DNA of 64,000 nucleotides from Prorocentrum cordatum (lineage: Eukaryota > Sar > Dinophyceae > Prorocentrales > Prorocentraceae): the NCBI GenBank assembly GCA_963575745.1, contig CAUYUJ010001403.1, positions 512,501 to 576,500 of the forward strand, written 5' to 3'. Both the position numbers and the translations under genes were made by a program. Below the pieces are notes generated by a model, which was not told the DNA's origin, did not search any database, and saw only the letters and a list, made by a program, of their open reading frames with translations. Below, piece by piece: positions 12,064 to 23,800 of the stretch; within the stretch, counting starts at the first letter, position 1, and every line of letters begins with the position of its first letter.

Positions 12064-15000
12064 GTGGAGGGCCTACACCTTGCTCAGAGTTGAGAGAGTC
12101 TTGCGCCAAGGAATTGGACTTCACTCGAAGCGTAGGTCCAGATGCGCGGAAGTTCTACTGAACGGAAGGGAGATCCGAGGGAACGCCAAGGGTCCAGCTC
12201 AGATTCGTGATTTTCGAAAACAATATCTGGAGCCCGTGAAATTGCATGTTTTTGTCCTACGACTTCTGATGAGCGTGCACGACGGCCCTGGCTCTGGTCT
12301 CGGGGGTTCGTAGAGGGAGAGTTCTCCCAAGGTGGGTCCGAACGATCCCGGCTGGATGCTTACACGTTATTCCTCCAGGGGCCGCTTTGAGCGATTTCCC
12401 TCCAACCCCACTTTTGCCCTTGCCCCACCGCCCTGAGATCCAACGTTGCAAAGAAAATGCAGCACCGTAGAAAATCACGCTGGAGCCCTAGACCACATCT
12501 TTCTGCGCCATTGTTCAAACCAGATGGATCTGTGAGGGTATCGGGGTCCGAAGCCTGTCGGAAACGCCCGCTGAAAAAAATCATAACGCCAGGATCTCAG
12601 GTTGTACGCTCCCCGGCGCTCGGGTCGGCTCAGTGGGCGTTCGGCTCGGTCTGGCCAGTCCACTGCGGCAAGTTCGGATTGGAGCGCCGGCACGAAACGA
12701 AGGAGCTCCTGGAGGAGTGGGGTCTTGGTCGGGGGCGGAAAAGAGGGGGGTGATGACTAGGGGGGGGTGGACGTCATGGCGGGGGCCATGATATTTCCCC
12801 AGATTTCATGACGCCTCTTCTTGTTTCATTACGTCCCTGGCCCCCCCGCTGGGCCGCGCACATGCCGCCGGTCATGATTTGCACCCCCCCCTCTTGGACA
12901 CCCCCCTCGTGGCCGCTCCCGAGAGTGGGGTCTTGGCGCGGGTTTCCGCGGCTTCCCAGCCACGCGCAGAGGGGGTGAACGCACGGGGAGCGGCCGCCCG
13001 AGCCTGGCCGTCGAGGACCAAAGAAGTGGGCAGCTCTTCGTCGGCGGAGGGACGGCGGGAGTAGAACATCCTCCCTCTCTCCCTCCCCCTCGATGACGAC
13101 GCCGACAACGACGACCATAATCAGAGCGAGAATTACCTACCCCGCTTTCGCTTCCAGGCAAAACCAAGTCATACCACGCGCCTCCTCGTCAAGCGGCCTG
13201 ACCAGTACAGGCCGTGGTTTGGCATCGCTTGGTATCTCTTGGAAGCGAGGGTGGTCAAAAGCGAGGTAGGTTTGTTTGCCCCCTACTCTCTCCCTCCCCC
13301 TCGATGACGACGCCGACAACGACGACCATAAGCGGGGAGGACGAGAAGGAGGAGGAGGAGGATGAAGAGGATGGGGGACACGTGGAGAAGGAGGTAACGG
13401 GGGCGGCTCCGCGCACGGATGTCGGCGGGAGCAGAAGCCGGCCGCGCGCAGAGGGGGGCAGGGGGAGGGGGGAAGGCCTCACAGCAGCGCCCCTGCGTCT
13501 CAGAAGGCGCGGGCCTTGTCTGAAACGACGCGAAGATCGGGACAAAATCGGATCGGGATAACTCGAAATCTCTGAGAATCGGCGGGTTTGGAGGATGTAT
13601 TGGGCGCCGCGGCCGCTCCAGAGCGTTCCGGAACGCTCTGAGAGCGCTCCGGAACGCTCTGGAGCGATTTATCCCGATCCTAGCCTTGTTTTATTGTCTG
13701 TAGATGCAGGGCCCGCGCCTTCTGCGAAGCAGCCTCCTCCTAAGAAGCCTTCCCCCCATACCCCTACCCCCCGTGTGCGCGCCGCCAAGTCTCGGGTCCC
13801 CGGGCCCTTCTCTCGGGGGACCGTCAAGACAGCTCGGGATGAAACCCAGATCCCATGGGCAACCCTCGGGATCCAGGACCCGCTCCCCTCCATGATCCAG
13901 GACCCGTGTTGTTCTCTGTCTCCACGCCAGGAGAAGGAGTGCGGACAAAATTGCCGAGTCGAGACCAGGCGGGTTGCCTGCGTGCAAACGCGGAGCAGGC
14001 TCTCTTGCGCCAGGACGCCCACGCGGGCAGCTACGCGTGTTCGGAGAGGCTACCAGCCCCTCAGACCCGTTCATCGCGAGGAAATCACGACGGGTGTCTT
14101 CCTCACGCCAGGGACCGAGGAGCTCCACCAGCCCCCCCGCCCGACCCCCCTGGGCGTCGACGCCACCCACTACCACCCCCCCCCGCCAGGGCCCGCCAGG
14201 GCCCCGCAGGGCCACAAGGCTGGAAGGAGGAGAAGGAGGAGATGAACACAGCGTCGTCTGCTCGTCCCAAACCGGCCAACACGTGGTCGGCTTGAAATTG
14301 CTGCGTGAGCGGAAACTCATCACTCTGACAAGACGCGGATCAGTTGTTCGCAGCCAGATTCCCCGATTAGGGTTTGGGAGACCCAATGTTCGTCCTCGAC
14401 ATCATCCTATTCTTCTGGGTGTCATTTTCCTCGCCCTCTTTATAATATCATCCTGCCTCATCTCGTCTTCCGCCTTATATTCCCCATCTCTGTCCGTAGG
14501 CACGTTGGCTCAAGCCATCCGTGCTTTGAGAGTTGCCTAGATTGCAAACTCTTGCTTTAGGCTGCGCCTGCAAACAGGAAGCGTGTACCATCACCCATGA
14601 CGGAGGCATCTTTTGGCCTGGCTGGCAAGGACTTCGTGATCGTGGCCACGGATTGCCAGCAGGCGTTTAGCATAATCAAGATGAAAGACGACGCCGACAA
14701 GATCACCGTGGTCGAGAATAAGCTCTTCGCTGTGACCGGGACCGGAGCCGACGCCACGTATTCGGTTGCGCTGCCGCGCATGTTTGCCGTCGAGCTTGGA
14801 AGCAGCGCGGCAACGCTATTGCGTAGCATGGCAGGCGTTGCATCGTCCCCATGATCGAGACCCCACGGCGCCGTGACTTGCGACGTCGAGGGAGGATCGG
14901 GGTTCACAGACTGATAGGGCATCTTCTGGGCCACCTCTGGGCCCATCGGGGGTCCTTGGCCAGTTCGCGAAGCTCGTGGGCCGTCCTGCGGCGATCTCGC

Positions 15001-18000
15001 GCAGTCTCGGGGCCAAACGCTGTAGATCACTGCGCCGTTCTGGGGCGACCTGGGCCGCTCGGGGCCTCCCGGCGCTTGCCCGAGAAAGGAGTTCGGAAAG
15101 GCTTCCGGGATCGAAGCGCTCTGCGATTCTTCAAGTAACACTGATCAACCCGTGGTGTTATAGTTTTTGACCTCGTCAGGTCTTCCTGGGGGACGTATTT
15201 TGGTTTCTTCGGGTCTCCTGGGTGCATCTTTCGATTTGACCGTGACCTGTCCAGGTCCTCTCAGGCTTGAGAGCGCCTTGGGACCATGTCGGGTCTCTCT
15301 TCTTGCAGGCGTCTTGGGGCGCCTTGGACGGTGGCTGGGCCGTCAAGCGCGCTGGGCGGATGTGGGGCGATGCGCGCGCAAGGTTTCTGAAAGGCTTTGT
15401 ATTCATGATGCCTGGGTGGGGTAGCATCCATCACTCCAGCCCGCTGCATGCTGTGTGGAGATGCGCTCGATTTACCCGCTTGTGCTGCGATCCTGCATCC
15501 GGCGCTGGAGACGAGAGGGTCATGGAGTCCGTTCGCGTGGGAGGTCCAAGCTGTCCGTGGCTCTGTGGCGCAGCCAAATTCTGGAGATGGCATGCCCCCC
15601 CCCCCCCACTGGAAGCATCGTCTGACCGTTCGGTGATTCGCGGCCTCCCCTCTTGCTCCTCATCACCATCACCCTCTTTCCTTTTTATTCCCGACAAGTG
15701 AGGCTGCAAAACACCATAATTCCGTACGTGCCAATGCGAACATTCGGCCATCACGAGGGGCCGTAGCATACGCCTGTCACTGCAAGCGCGGTAGCGTATT
15801 TCATGGGGTACATGAATGAAGACCTTAAGCTCCACACGCTCAGGAATGGCCTGGAGCTCACCACCAAGGCAGCAGCCACATGGACCAGGACCAACCTCGC
15901 GCAAGCGCTCAGGAAGAACCCGTTCCAGGTGGACATCCTCGTGGCCGGCATCGACGAAGATGGTCCCGGGCTTTACTTCTTGGATATGTACGCGAGCATG
16001 GAGAAGGTAAACAAGGCCGCCCACGGCTATGGCGCGTCGTTCACGTTCGGCCTGATGGACCGCTTCTGGCACCCAGAGCTCACGGAGGAGGAGGGGATTG
16101 CCCTTATCAAGAAGTGCATCAAGGAGCTCGAGGTGCGCTTCCTGGTTAACTTGGGCAGGTGCTCGGAGCACGCCAACTTCACACCTGTACCAGTCGGCGG
16201 CGAGCGAGGGGGGGAAGTGAAAAGGGGCGGGCCTTCTCAGAAGGCTCGGAAGTCCCCAGGCCTTCTGACAAGTGTTCGAAGCCCTCCCCGAAGAAGGCCT
16301 TCTCCTTCTCACTTCCCCCCCTCGCTCGCCGCCGAACCAATCTTGGCCAGGCCAGGCCCAGGCCCAGGACTGCTGCGCGCGCCTCCCTGGCCGGGCTGGG
16401 CGAGTGCGCACTCCGATCCCGGGCCAAGGCTGGGCTGGGCCAAGATCAACGGCTTCGGACGAGCGGGGGATGGTACATAGGGAAAGGGATTCGCGACGTG
16501 GCCGCCCGGGGGATCCTGGCCCTTTCCCCGGGGCCGGTTTCTCATCTCGAATCGGTGTTCGATGTTCCGGGGGGCCGGCGAGGGCCCCGGGAGGTTTGGC
16601 TACCCTGATACGCCCATGTCAACGCAACATGTACGTCGCTCAGAACGTCCGTGTGTAGCACGCTGCGTGTTGACCCAGCACGCGTTGGCCCACGTTTTGG
16701 CGAAAGTATCGTGCCAGACCTACGTTTCCAGTCTACGTGCCGAGCTCCGTATTAACATGCTACGGGCTGCGTGTTGCGCACCAGGGCAGCTAGGCGAGGG
16801 ACCGAACCTCCTCAGGTTTGGGCGGGCGGTAATGGGGGGTGACCTAGAGGGGGGGGGGGGGGCGAAGAAAAGTGCCCTAAAGGAGCCTTTTGCTTCACCC
16901 CCGATGTCGGTCCCCCCCCAGTGCCACCTGCCCGACACCCCCAGGTACAGCTGCAAGATCGTCGACAAGGACGGCCCCAGGGTGGTGGAGCTGTACGACG
17001 ACGACGGGCGCCTGAAGCCGTAGGGGTGGGGGCGCCAGGCCGCGCGGGCGGCCGCTCCCGCGGCGCCTCGCCGGAGGGGCGCGGCGGGGGGGCGCTCGGC
17101 GGCCAGCCCGCGCCCTTCCCCTCCCCATCCAAGGGGGGGGAGAGCAGAAGGGGGGGGAGGGGGGCGAGGAGGAGGGAAGGGAGGGGGAGGACAAGCCAGG
17201 TGCGCTCGCGTCAGCCTGATTTACCATGGCGTAGATCGCCTCTCTGTTCGCACAGTCGGATGTCGCAGCATGGCACAGCATCACATGGCATAGCATGGTG
17301 TTGAAGACCAGCGCGTAGCATGACATAGCATGGCGTGGCGACGCCCCGGGGGCTCCTGCGGCCCAAAAAATCAAAGAATTGGCACCGAGTGTGCAATCCC
17401 GTCCGATGGTTTCTTCGGGGGGGCATGATTTATATTTGGGGTCCTACTTGGGAGGACCGAGAACCATGCCGTGGCATGGCACTGGAAGTCATGACGCCAG
17501 CGCTGCAGCGGGAGCATGATTCAGAACGAGCGGAAGCGCGGAAATGAGGCCAGCGCTGCAGCGGGAGCACGATCGGAACGAGCGGAAGCGCGGAAATGAG
17601 GCCAGCGCTGCAGCGGGAGCACAATTCGGAACGAGCGGAAGCCCGAAAATGAGGCCAGCGTTTCAGCGAGAGCAAAATTATGAAAAAAAATCAGCAATAA
17701 TCCATTTCCTGGGAATCCTGTGTGTAAAAAACAGTACGTGTAGAGGGGCCGCACATCTTCTGGACGGAATCAAGGGAGAGAGGACAGTAGTATTCATATT
17801 GTGTAATTGTGGAGGGAGGAAGGAGGGGGGGAGGGGCAGAAGGGGGAGGAATGAGGAGGTGGGAAAAACAGAGGAGAACAAGGAGGGGGGCGGAGGAGGA
17901 GGTGGGGGAGGAGGCGTGCCTCCATCCCTCTCCGGCAATCCTGGCTTGATCCTCTCCCCCCAGGGCTCATTTCGATTCTTCCGCTTCGATTCGATTCGAT

Positions 18001-20769
18001 TTCGATGGCTTCCGATTCCGATCCGGTTCGACTTTGGATTCCGATTTTCATTCGACTTCTCAATTCGGGCCTTACTAGCCTGCCGATTTCCGCCGATTCG
18101 ACTCCTCCCGACTTTGCTGCCGATTTCCGCTGATCCGATCCATTTCGATCGCCAATCCGACTTACGTCGAGTCGATTCCCCCTCTGCCCCTTCCCCCTTC
18201 TGATCGGAGGCACCGTCAGGGGGGGAGGATGGGCTCCAGGGGAGGGACGCCTTTCTCGGAATCGAGGTTCGAGGTTTCCCCCCACCCCATCCTCCTCTGC
18301 CCCCCTTCCTCTTCTGCTCGGGGGCACCGTCGGGGTGGGGGATAGGCTCCAGGGGAGGGGGCGACTTTCTCGGAAGCGAGGTTCAAGGTTTTCGGGCATC
18401 TTCGTCGGCCCTCGGTGGTTTTCCAGCCTTGGGCCTCGAGGTGCGTTCCGGCAGCTGCGTCTCGATGAAGGGCGTTCTGGGGCTGCTCGGATCGTCTCGA
18501 CCGGCCATCGGAGATCCGAGGTATGGCCCGAAAACTAAGGGGGATCGGCTCAGGGGCAGGCCCATGAACGCTCGGTTTCGTTATCGGGGGCCAATCGCCA
18601 ATCTATCGGCGAGATGTGTCTATGTGCCTGTGCGTGTGCGTGTGTTGTGTGTGTGTTGTGTGTATTTTGTGTTCTGTGTTCTGTGTGTGTTGTGTGTATT
18701 GTGTATGGTGTGTGTGTTGTGTGTGGTGTGTGTGTGTGTTGTGTGTGACTGTGTGCGAATGTGTGTGTGTGTGTCTGTGTCTTTATATGTGTCCGTGTCT
18801 GTGTCTGTGGTCCCTCCCCCCAAGATCATACATCTCATTTCGGAGCGCGTTCCTCCTCATCTCCCTCGTCCTCCTCCACCTCCTCCTCCTCCTCCTACTC
18901 GTCGTCCTCATCCTCGTCCTCCTTCTCCCCCTCCTCCTCCTCCTCCTCCTCCTCCTCCTCCTCCTCATCCTCCTCCTCCCCCTCCATTCCCTACTCCCAC
19001 TCATTATTTCCCGTGCTCCTCAAGATCATTATCCACTGGTCATGTTGATGATGATGCTGCTGCTGATGATGATGATGATTAGTAGTAGTCGTAAGAACAA
19101 TGATGATAATAATATCACTATTATGAATAGTCAGCCTCCAGCTGGGGGCTGACAACTTTGAACAACGAATGGAACATCAAAAAACGCATTGGGTTCAATG
19201 ATACCGAAGAAAAACAATCAGGGCTAGGGGGCAATAGGGCTATAGGGCTATTACGCTATAGGGTTATAGAGCTATAGGGCTATAGAGTTGTAGGGCTATA
19301 GGGCTATTGGGCTATAGGGCTATAGGGCTATAGAGCTTAGGGCTACAGGGCTATGGGGCACCCCCGGGCAACCCCCGGGCACCCCCGGGCACGCCCGGGC
19401 ATCCCCCGGGCGCCCAGGCCCCGGGCCCCCCCGGGCCCCCGGGCACCCAGGCGTGCAGCGAAAATCGGCGACAAACCTAACCCAACCATACGAATCCGCT
19501 AGGACCCCTACAGAGGCAAGCTCTAATTGGGGAGATACAGAGGCCTGCAACACCTCGCTATAGGAAGCTGGGCCGTGCGAGAGCTGGGCGAACCAGGGCC
19601 CCTGAGAAATCCGGGCGTTGCAGCCGAGGCCTTCGAATGTTCCAGCCGGAGCAGAGCGGAGAACGGAGTAGATGTCGACCCACGGCTGCAGCTCTCTCGA
19701 GTGCGCCGATGCCCATCGAGCAGCATCCCAAGCTTTGACCTGCAGCCTCGAGAGGCCTGAGATCGGTCTCCTGCTCGAGCCAGCTTCGAAGCTTCAGCAT
19801 CACTCTGCAAGACTCCTTGGCTGCTCCGACGAACGGCTTCTGGACTAAGCCTCGAGACTCGGATGATTCACGAAAACGTCCCCGTTTAAGAGGGGGGGGG
19901 CCGAGCGAACCCGTGCCTGCCTCTCCGGGGCGCCCGGCCCTCATGCACCCAGACGCGCTGGGGCCCACCCGCACGCGAATGCCGAGGCGGCGCGGCCTTT
20001 CGCGCGTGTGCTGCGTCCTCGCGCGAAGCCGGCCGCGCGCGTGCGCTTTCCGCTGCTCGCCGCAGAGGCCCCCGGGAGGTCCCCCACGGAGCCCCCCACG
20101 TCAACGACGGCCTGAGCGTGGCCACGGCGACCCGGGCGGGGCGGACGGACGGCGAAGCCCGCCGTGCACGCGCGTTGCCATTCTCTTGTCGCGGCAGAGG
20201 CCTCCGGAGGTCCCCCTGGAGCCCCTCAGAGCACGGACGGCTTGAGAACGACCACGGAGGCCCCAGAGGGGCTGCGGGCCCCGCCGCCGTCGCCTTGAGG
20301 GCGCGCGCCGGCATGCTCGGGACGCGGTATCGGCGCCGGGCCCGTCCCGTCTGCCCCTTTTGAAGCCACCCCGAGCCCCCAGAACCACTGGCGCGACGCA
20401 GAAAAACGGGCTCGACGGCGTGCACATTCGCGCGTCAGCTGCCTGCGTAAGGTCGCGTGTAAGTGCCCTCGCTTCCTCTGTAGCGCGCCGTGTTGGCGGC
20501 CTGCGTAAGCCACCGCGTGAGGTCACTATGCAATCTCGCGTAAGACCCAGCTCTTGTAGCCGCCTACCTGAAGACCTGACTCGCCTGCCTCTTGCAGGAC
20601 GCAAGCCCCTCAGTCCCTCGCTCCCTCGAGGATATCAGCTCTCCCCCCATTCCCCAGCAAGACCTCGCCCTATGTCTCCTGGCTTCGCCTCGCGTCTCTC
20701 TCCTGTAAATTGTGTTCGGCCTTGGTGTCTCCCGACCGCGTTGGACCGTTCCCAGCGCCACAAGAACTC

Positions 20770-20808
<39 letters not shown>

Positions 20809-23800
20809 TCATCATCATCGTCATCGTCATCGAAGTCGGTCCCCGTACCCTTCCAGGCGCCATCCGGACCCTTCTCCGAGTCGAGTCCAGCTGTGGTGGC
20901 CAGGCGGGCTGTGCTTGTCGAGCCACAGCGGCCAGCAGGAGGAGGAGCTGGATGCTCTCCTCTGTCTCCCAGCATGCGGTGTGCACCTCGCTTCCGGCCT
21001 TCCCTGGAGAATGTCAGCCCCCACCCACGTCCCATCTCGCCCCGTATCCCGCTCCTCCCATCCACGCCCCTACGTTCGAGGATGCCAGCAACTGAAGCCG
21101 CGGAGGCGCACCGCGTTGCGAGCGCCTCGCTTGGTGCGCGGCACGCAAGACGTTAGCACGGGCGGAGAAATTACTCGTCATCTTCCTCGTCACCCACTCA
21201 GCATTATAGAACCCTCATCATCGTCCTCGACTATCCATCCTTGACTCGTCATCTTCGTCCTCACCTCGGCGTCTTACGCAGGCACATGGTGCAATGTCGC
21301 CATGCGGGGCGTGGTGACCTCCCCCGTCAGCATCATCGCCCTCCATCTCACATACTCTTATTGCTCTGCTCCCCCTCTTCTGTCTCCTCCTCCCCTTCCT
21401 CCTCCCCCTTCTACAATGAAGACGCTGCAATCAGGAACAGTGCAGGTTCGGAAGGGACCGGCTGTTCCTTAGCTCCTTCCATGGCTACTCATCTAGCGCT
21501 CCTCTTGGTGTGTCCGCGTGTGTATATGGATATCATGGCAGGGGTAGTACACGCTACCAGGTCCCATGGTCCCCTCCTCTTTCGGCGGCGAGCCCAGGGG
21601 GGAAGTGAGAAGGGGCCAGCTTTCTCAGAAGGCTCAGAAGCCCCCCTGCCTTCTAAGAAGTGTTCTACGCCTTCCCCGAAGACACAGAAAACCTATCAGA
21701 AGGCTGGAGGGCTTCTGAGAAGCCCCGCCGCCTTCTCAGAAGTCTTTCTCCTTCTCATTCCCCCCCTCGCTCGCCGCCGATCCTCTTCTCTCGGGACGCC
21801 CCCAGGCCCCCCCCCCCCTCGTCTGCGTACATTTCTCGGGCCTTGATGCGAGAAGCCCCCTCTCGTCCTGGCCCCCCCCCTGCTTCGGCGCACCCGATAC
21901 CTCCTGCGATCTGTGTATGTGTGTGTGTGTGTGTGCGGCCAGGGGGCACGTCAGTCTGACTTGGTTCACGACCGCTGCCAGGACCAACCACTGGTGAGAA
22001 CGTCGAACGAGAGATGTCGCCGCGCCGTTTGTTCCGACGCGCGGCCTTGCGTCTTGGGGGGGCGCCTCGACCACCCTGGCAAACGTCGCCTCGGGCGCAG
22101 GGCTTGCCATGGGTTTGCCGTGGGTTTGCCGTGGTGTCGGCGTCGTCCACTCGGGCGCGTGCACCCCAGCAGGATATTTCAGAAGACGCCTGCAGTTAGT
22201 CGCCGCCGCCCCCTGCACCTTTCGGGGCCGCAGGGCGCGCGTGGTCGGTGGTCGATGCAGGGCTCGGCCGGCCGCGGTTTGAGCTCTCATTCCCCGAGTT
22301 GTCGAGACGACTGGGGGGGAACCAGGGGTTCAAGATATGTAGGGGGCTGTATTGGGGCTCCTCTTTGAGCGGGTTGTTATCATGGGCCGTCGTGGGGCGA
22401 TCTTGGGGTTATCTGAGAGCGGCTTCAATGACTATCAGGCCCGACAGGCGAATAAACACGCCGAGTCTTAACAGCAATGAATCATGACCTTGTTTTTTTT
22501 CATTATGTGTGCTTCTTATTGGTGGGACGTGTGGGACAAATTTGGCCTTCTCATGCCTCTCCTCGTGTCACATGTGTGTACTCTTTCCGCCTCCTACTGT
22601 TCCGTTTCCCATCCACTTCTTTTTGAAGTTCTTCCTCCACCACCCTTTTGTTCGCTACTCGACATCCTCTCCCTCGCCCTCATCCATAGTTACATGCCCA
22701 TCTGTTACCCCCCATGCACACCTCAACGTCCTTCTGAGCTTTATCAGTCTTCTCCGCCGCCTCATTCATCTCTGCCTACCCTACCCACGTGATCGGGATC
22801 AGGGCCTTCGATCGCCCTGTGGTAGAGGATCCCAGCCACATCGGGATCGACGTTTACCGTACCAGGTCATGTATTGGAGCGAGGATCAGGCCTGGACCTG
22901 TACTGGTAGATATCCAATCGAGGTCGGGATTGAGCTGTGTTCACGGTAGCCTGGATTGGGGCAGTGATCTTTTCGAGATCGGAGATGTTGTTAAGGTGGA
23001 GAAACAAGACGACAACCTGTGGATCTGGAACAGCCAGAAGGAGGAGATGGACTACCGCAGTATCACATATGTGCCGGCCCTCTACAAGATTTTCGACGAG
23101 ATATTGGTGAATTCAGCTGACAATCTGCAGCGGGACAAGACCATGAATTACATCAAGGTTGAGATCGACACGAAACAGAAACGCATCAAAGTCACCAACA
23201 ATGGCAAAGGCCTGCCTATTGCAATTCACAAGGAGCACAAGGTATATGTGCCAGAGCTTGTGTTCGGGCATTTGCTCACCAGCGACAATTACGATGACAC
23301 GGAGAAGAAGGTGACAGGCGGCCGTAATGGTTTCGGCGCCAAGCTCACAAACATCTTCAGTACCCGTTTCATCGTGGAGACCGCTGGGGGCGGCAAGCGC
23401 TACTCGCAGAAGTGGACCAGCAACATGAGCAGGAAGGAGAAGCCAGATATCAAGAAGTACACCGGCGAGCCGTTCACAAGCGTAGAGTTCTGGCCCGACC
23501 TGCCAAAGTTCGGCATGTCCGAACTGGAGGAGGACACCGTTGCGCTCATGCGCAGGCGCGTCTACGACATGGCAGGCACAAGCGGCGAGCGCTGCGCCGT
23601 GTTCCTTGACGGCAAGAAGTTGTCGGTCAAGAGCTTCGTGGACTACGCGGCGCTCTTCCACTCGGCGGACACCTACGTGCACGCGAAGGTGGGCAAGCGC
23701 TGGGAGCTGGTGGTGGCCAAGTCGGACGGAGAGGGGTTCCAGCACAACTCCTTCGTCAACGCCATCAGCACCCCGAAGGGGGGTACCCACGTGGCCCACG

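Larger units (their letters stand above)
12064..22995 (+). other. TOP2 intron 1 (about 10.9 kb) containing PSMB2
   Basis: GT-AG intron. The six bases GTGGAG occur both at its 5' end (12064-12069) and at the start of the next exon (22996-23001), and splicing gives an uninterrupted SVEKQDDNLWIW match to the family. Inside lie the whole PSMB2 gene, a relict spliced leader, three family-A inverted-repeat elements, one copy of repeat family C and many simple repeats. Confidence 0.75.

Noticed and set aside
22789-22995. Upstream extension of the topoisomerase II exon 2 frame to an ATG at 22789
   Set aside because: The extra 69 codons do not resemble the family, while exon 1 at 11957-12063 supplies the missing conserved segment and joins in frame.
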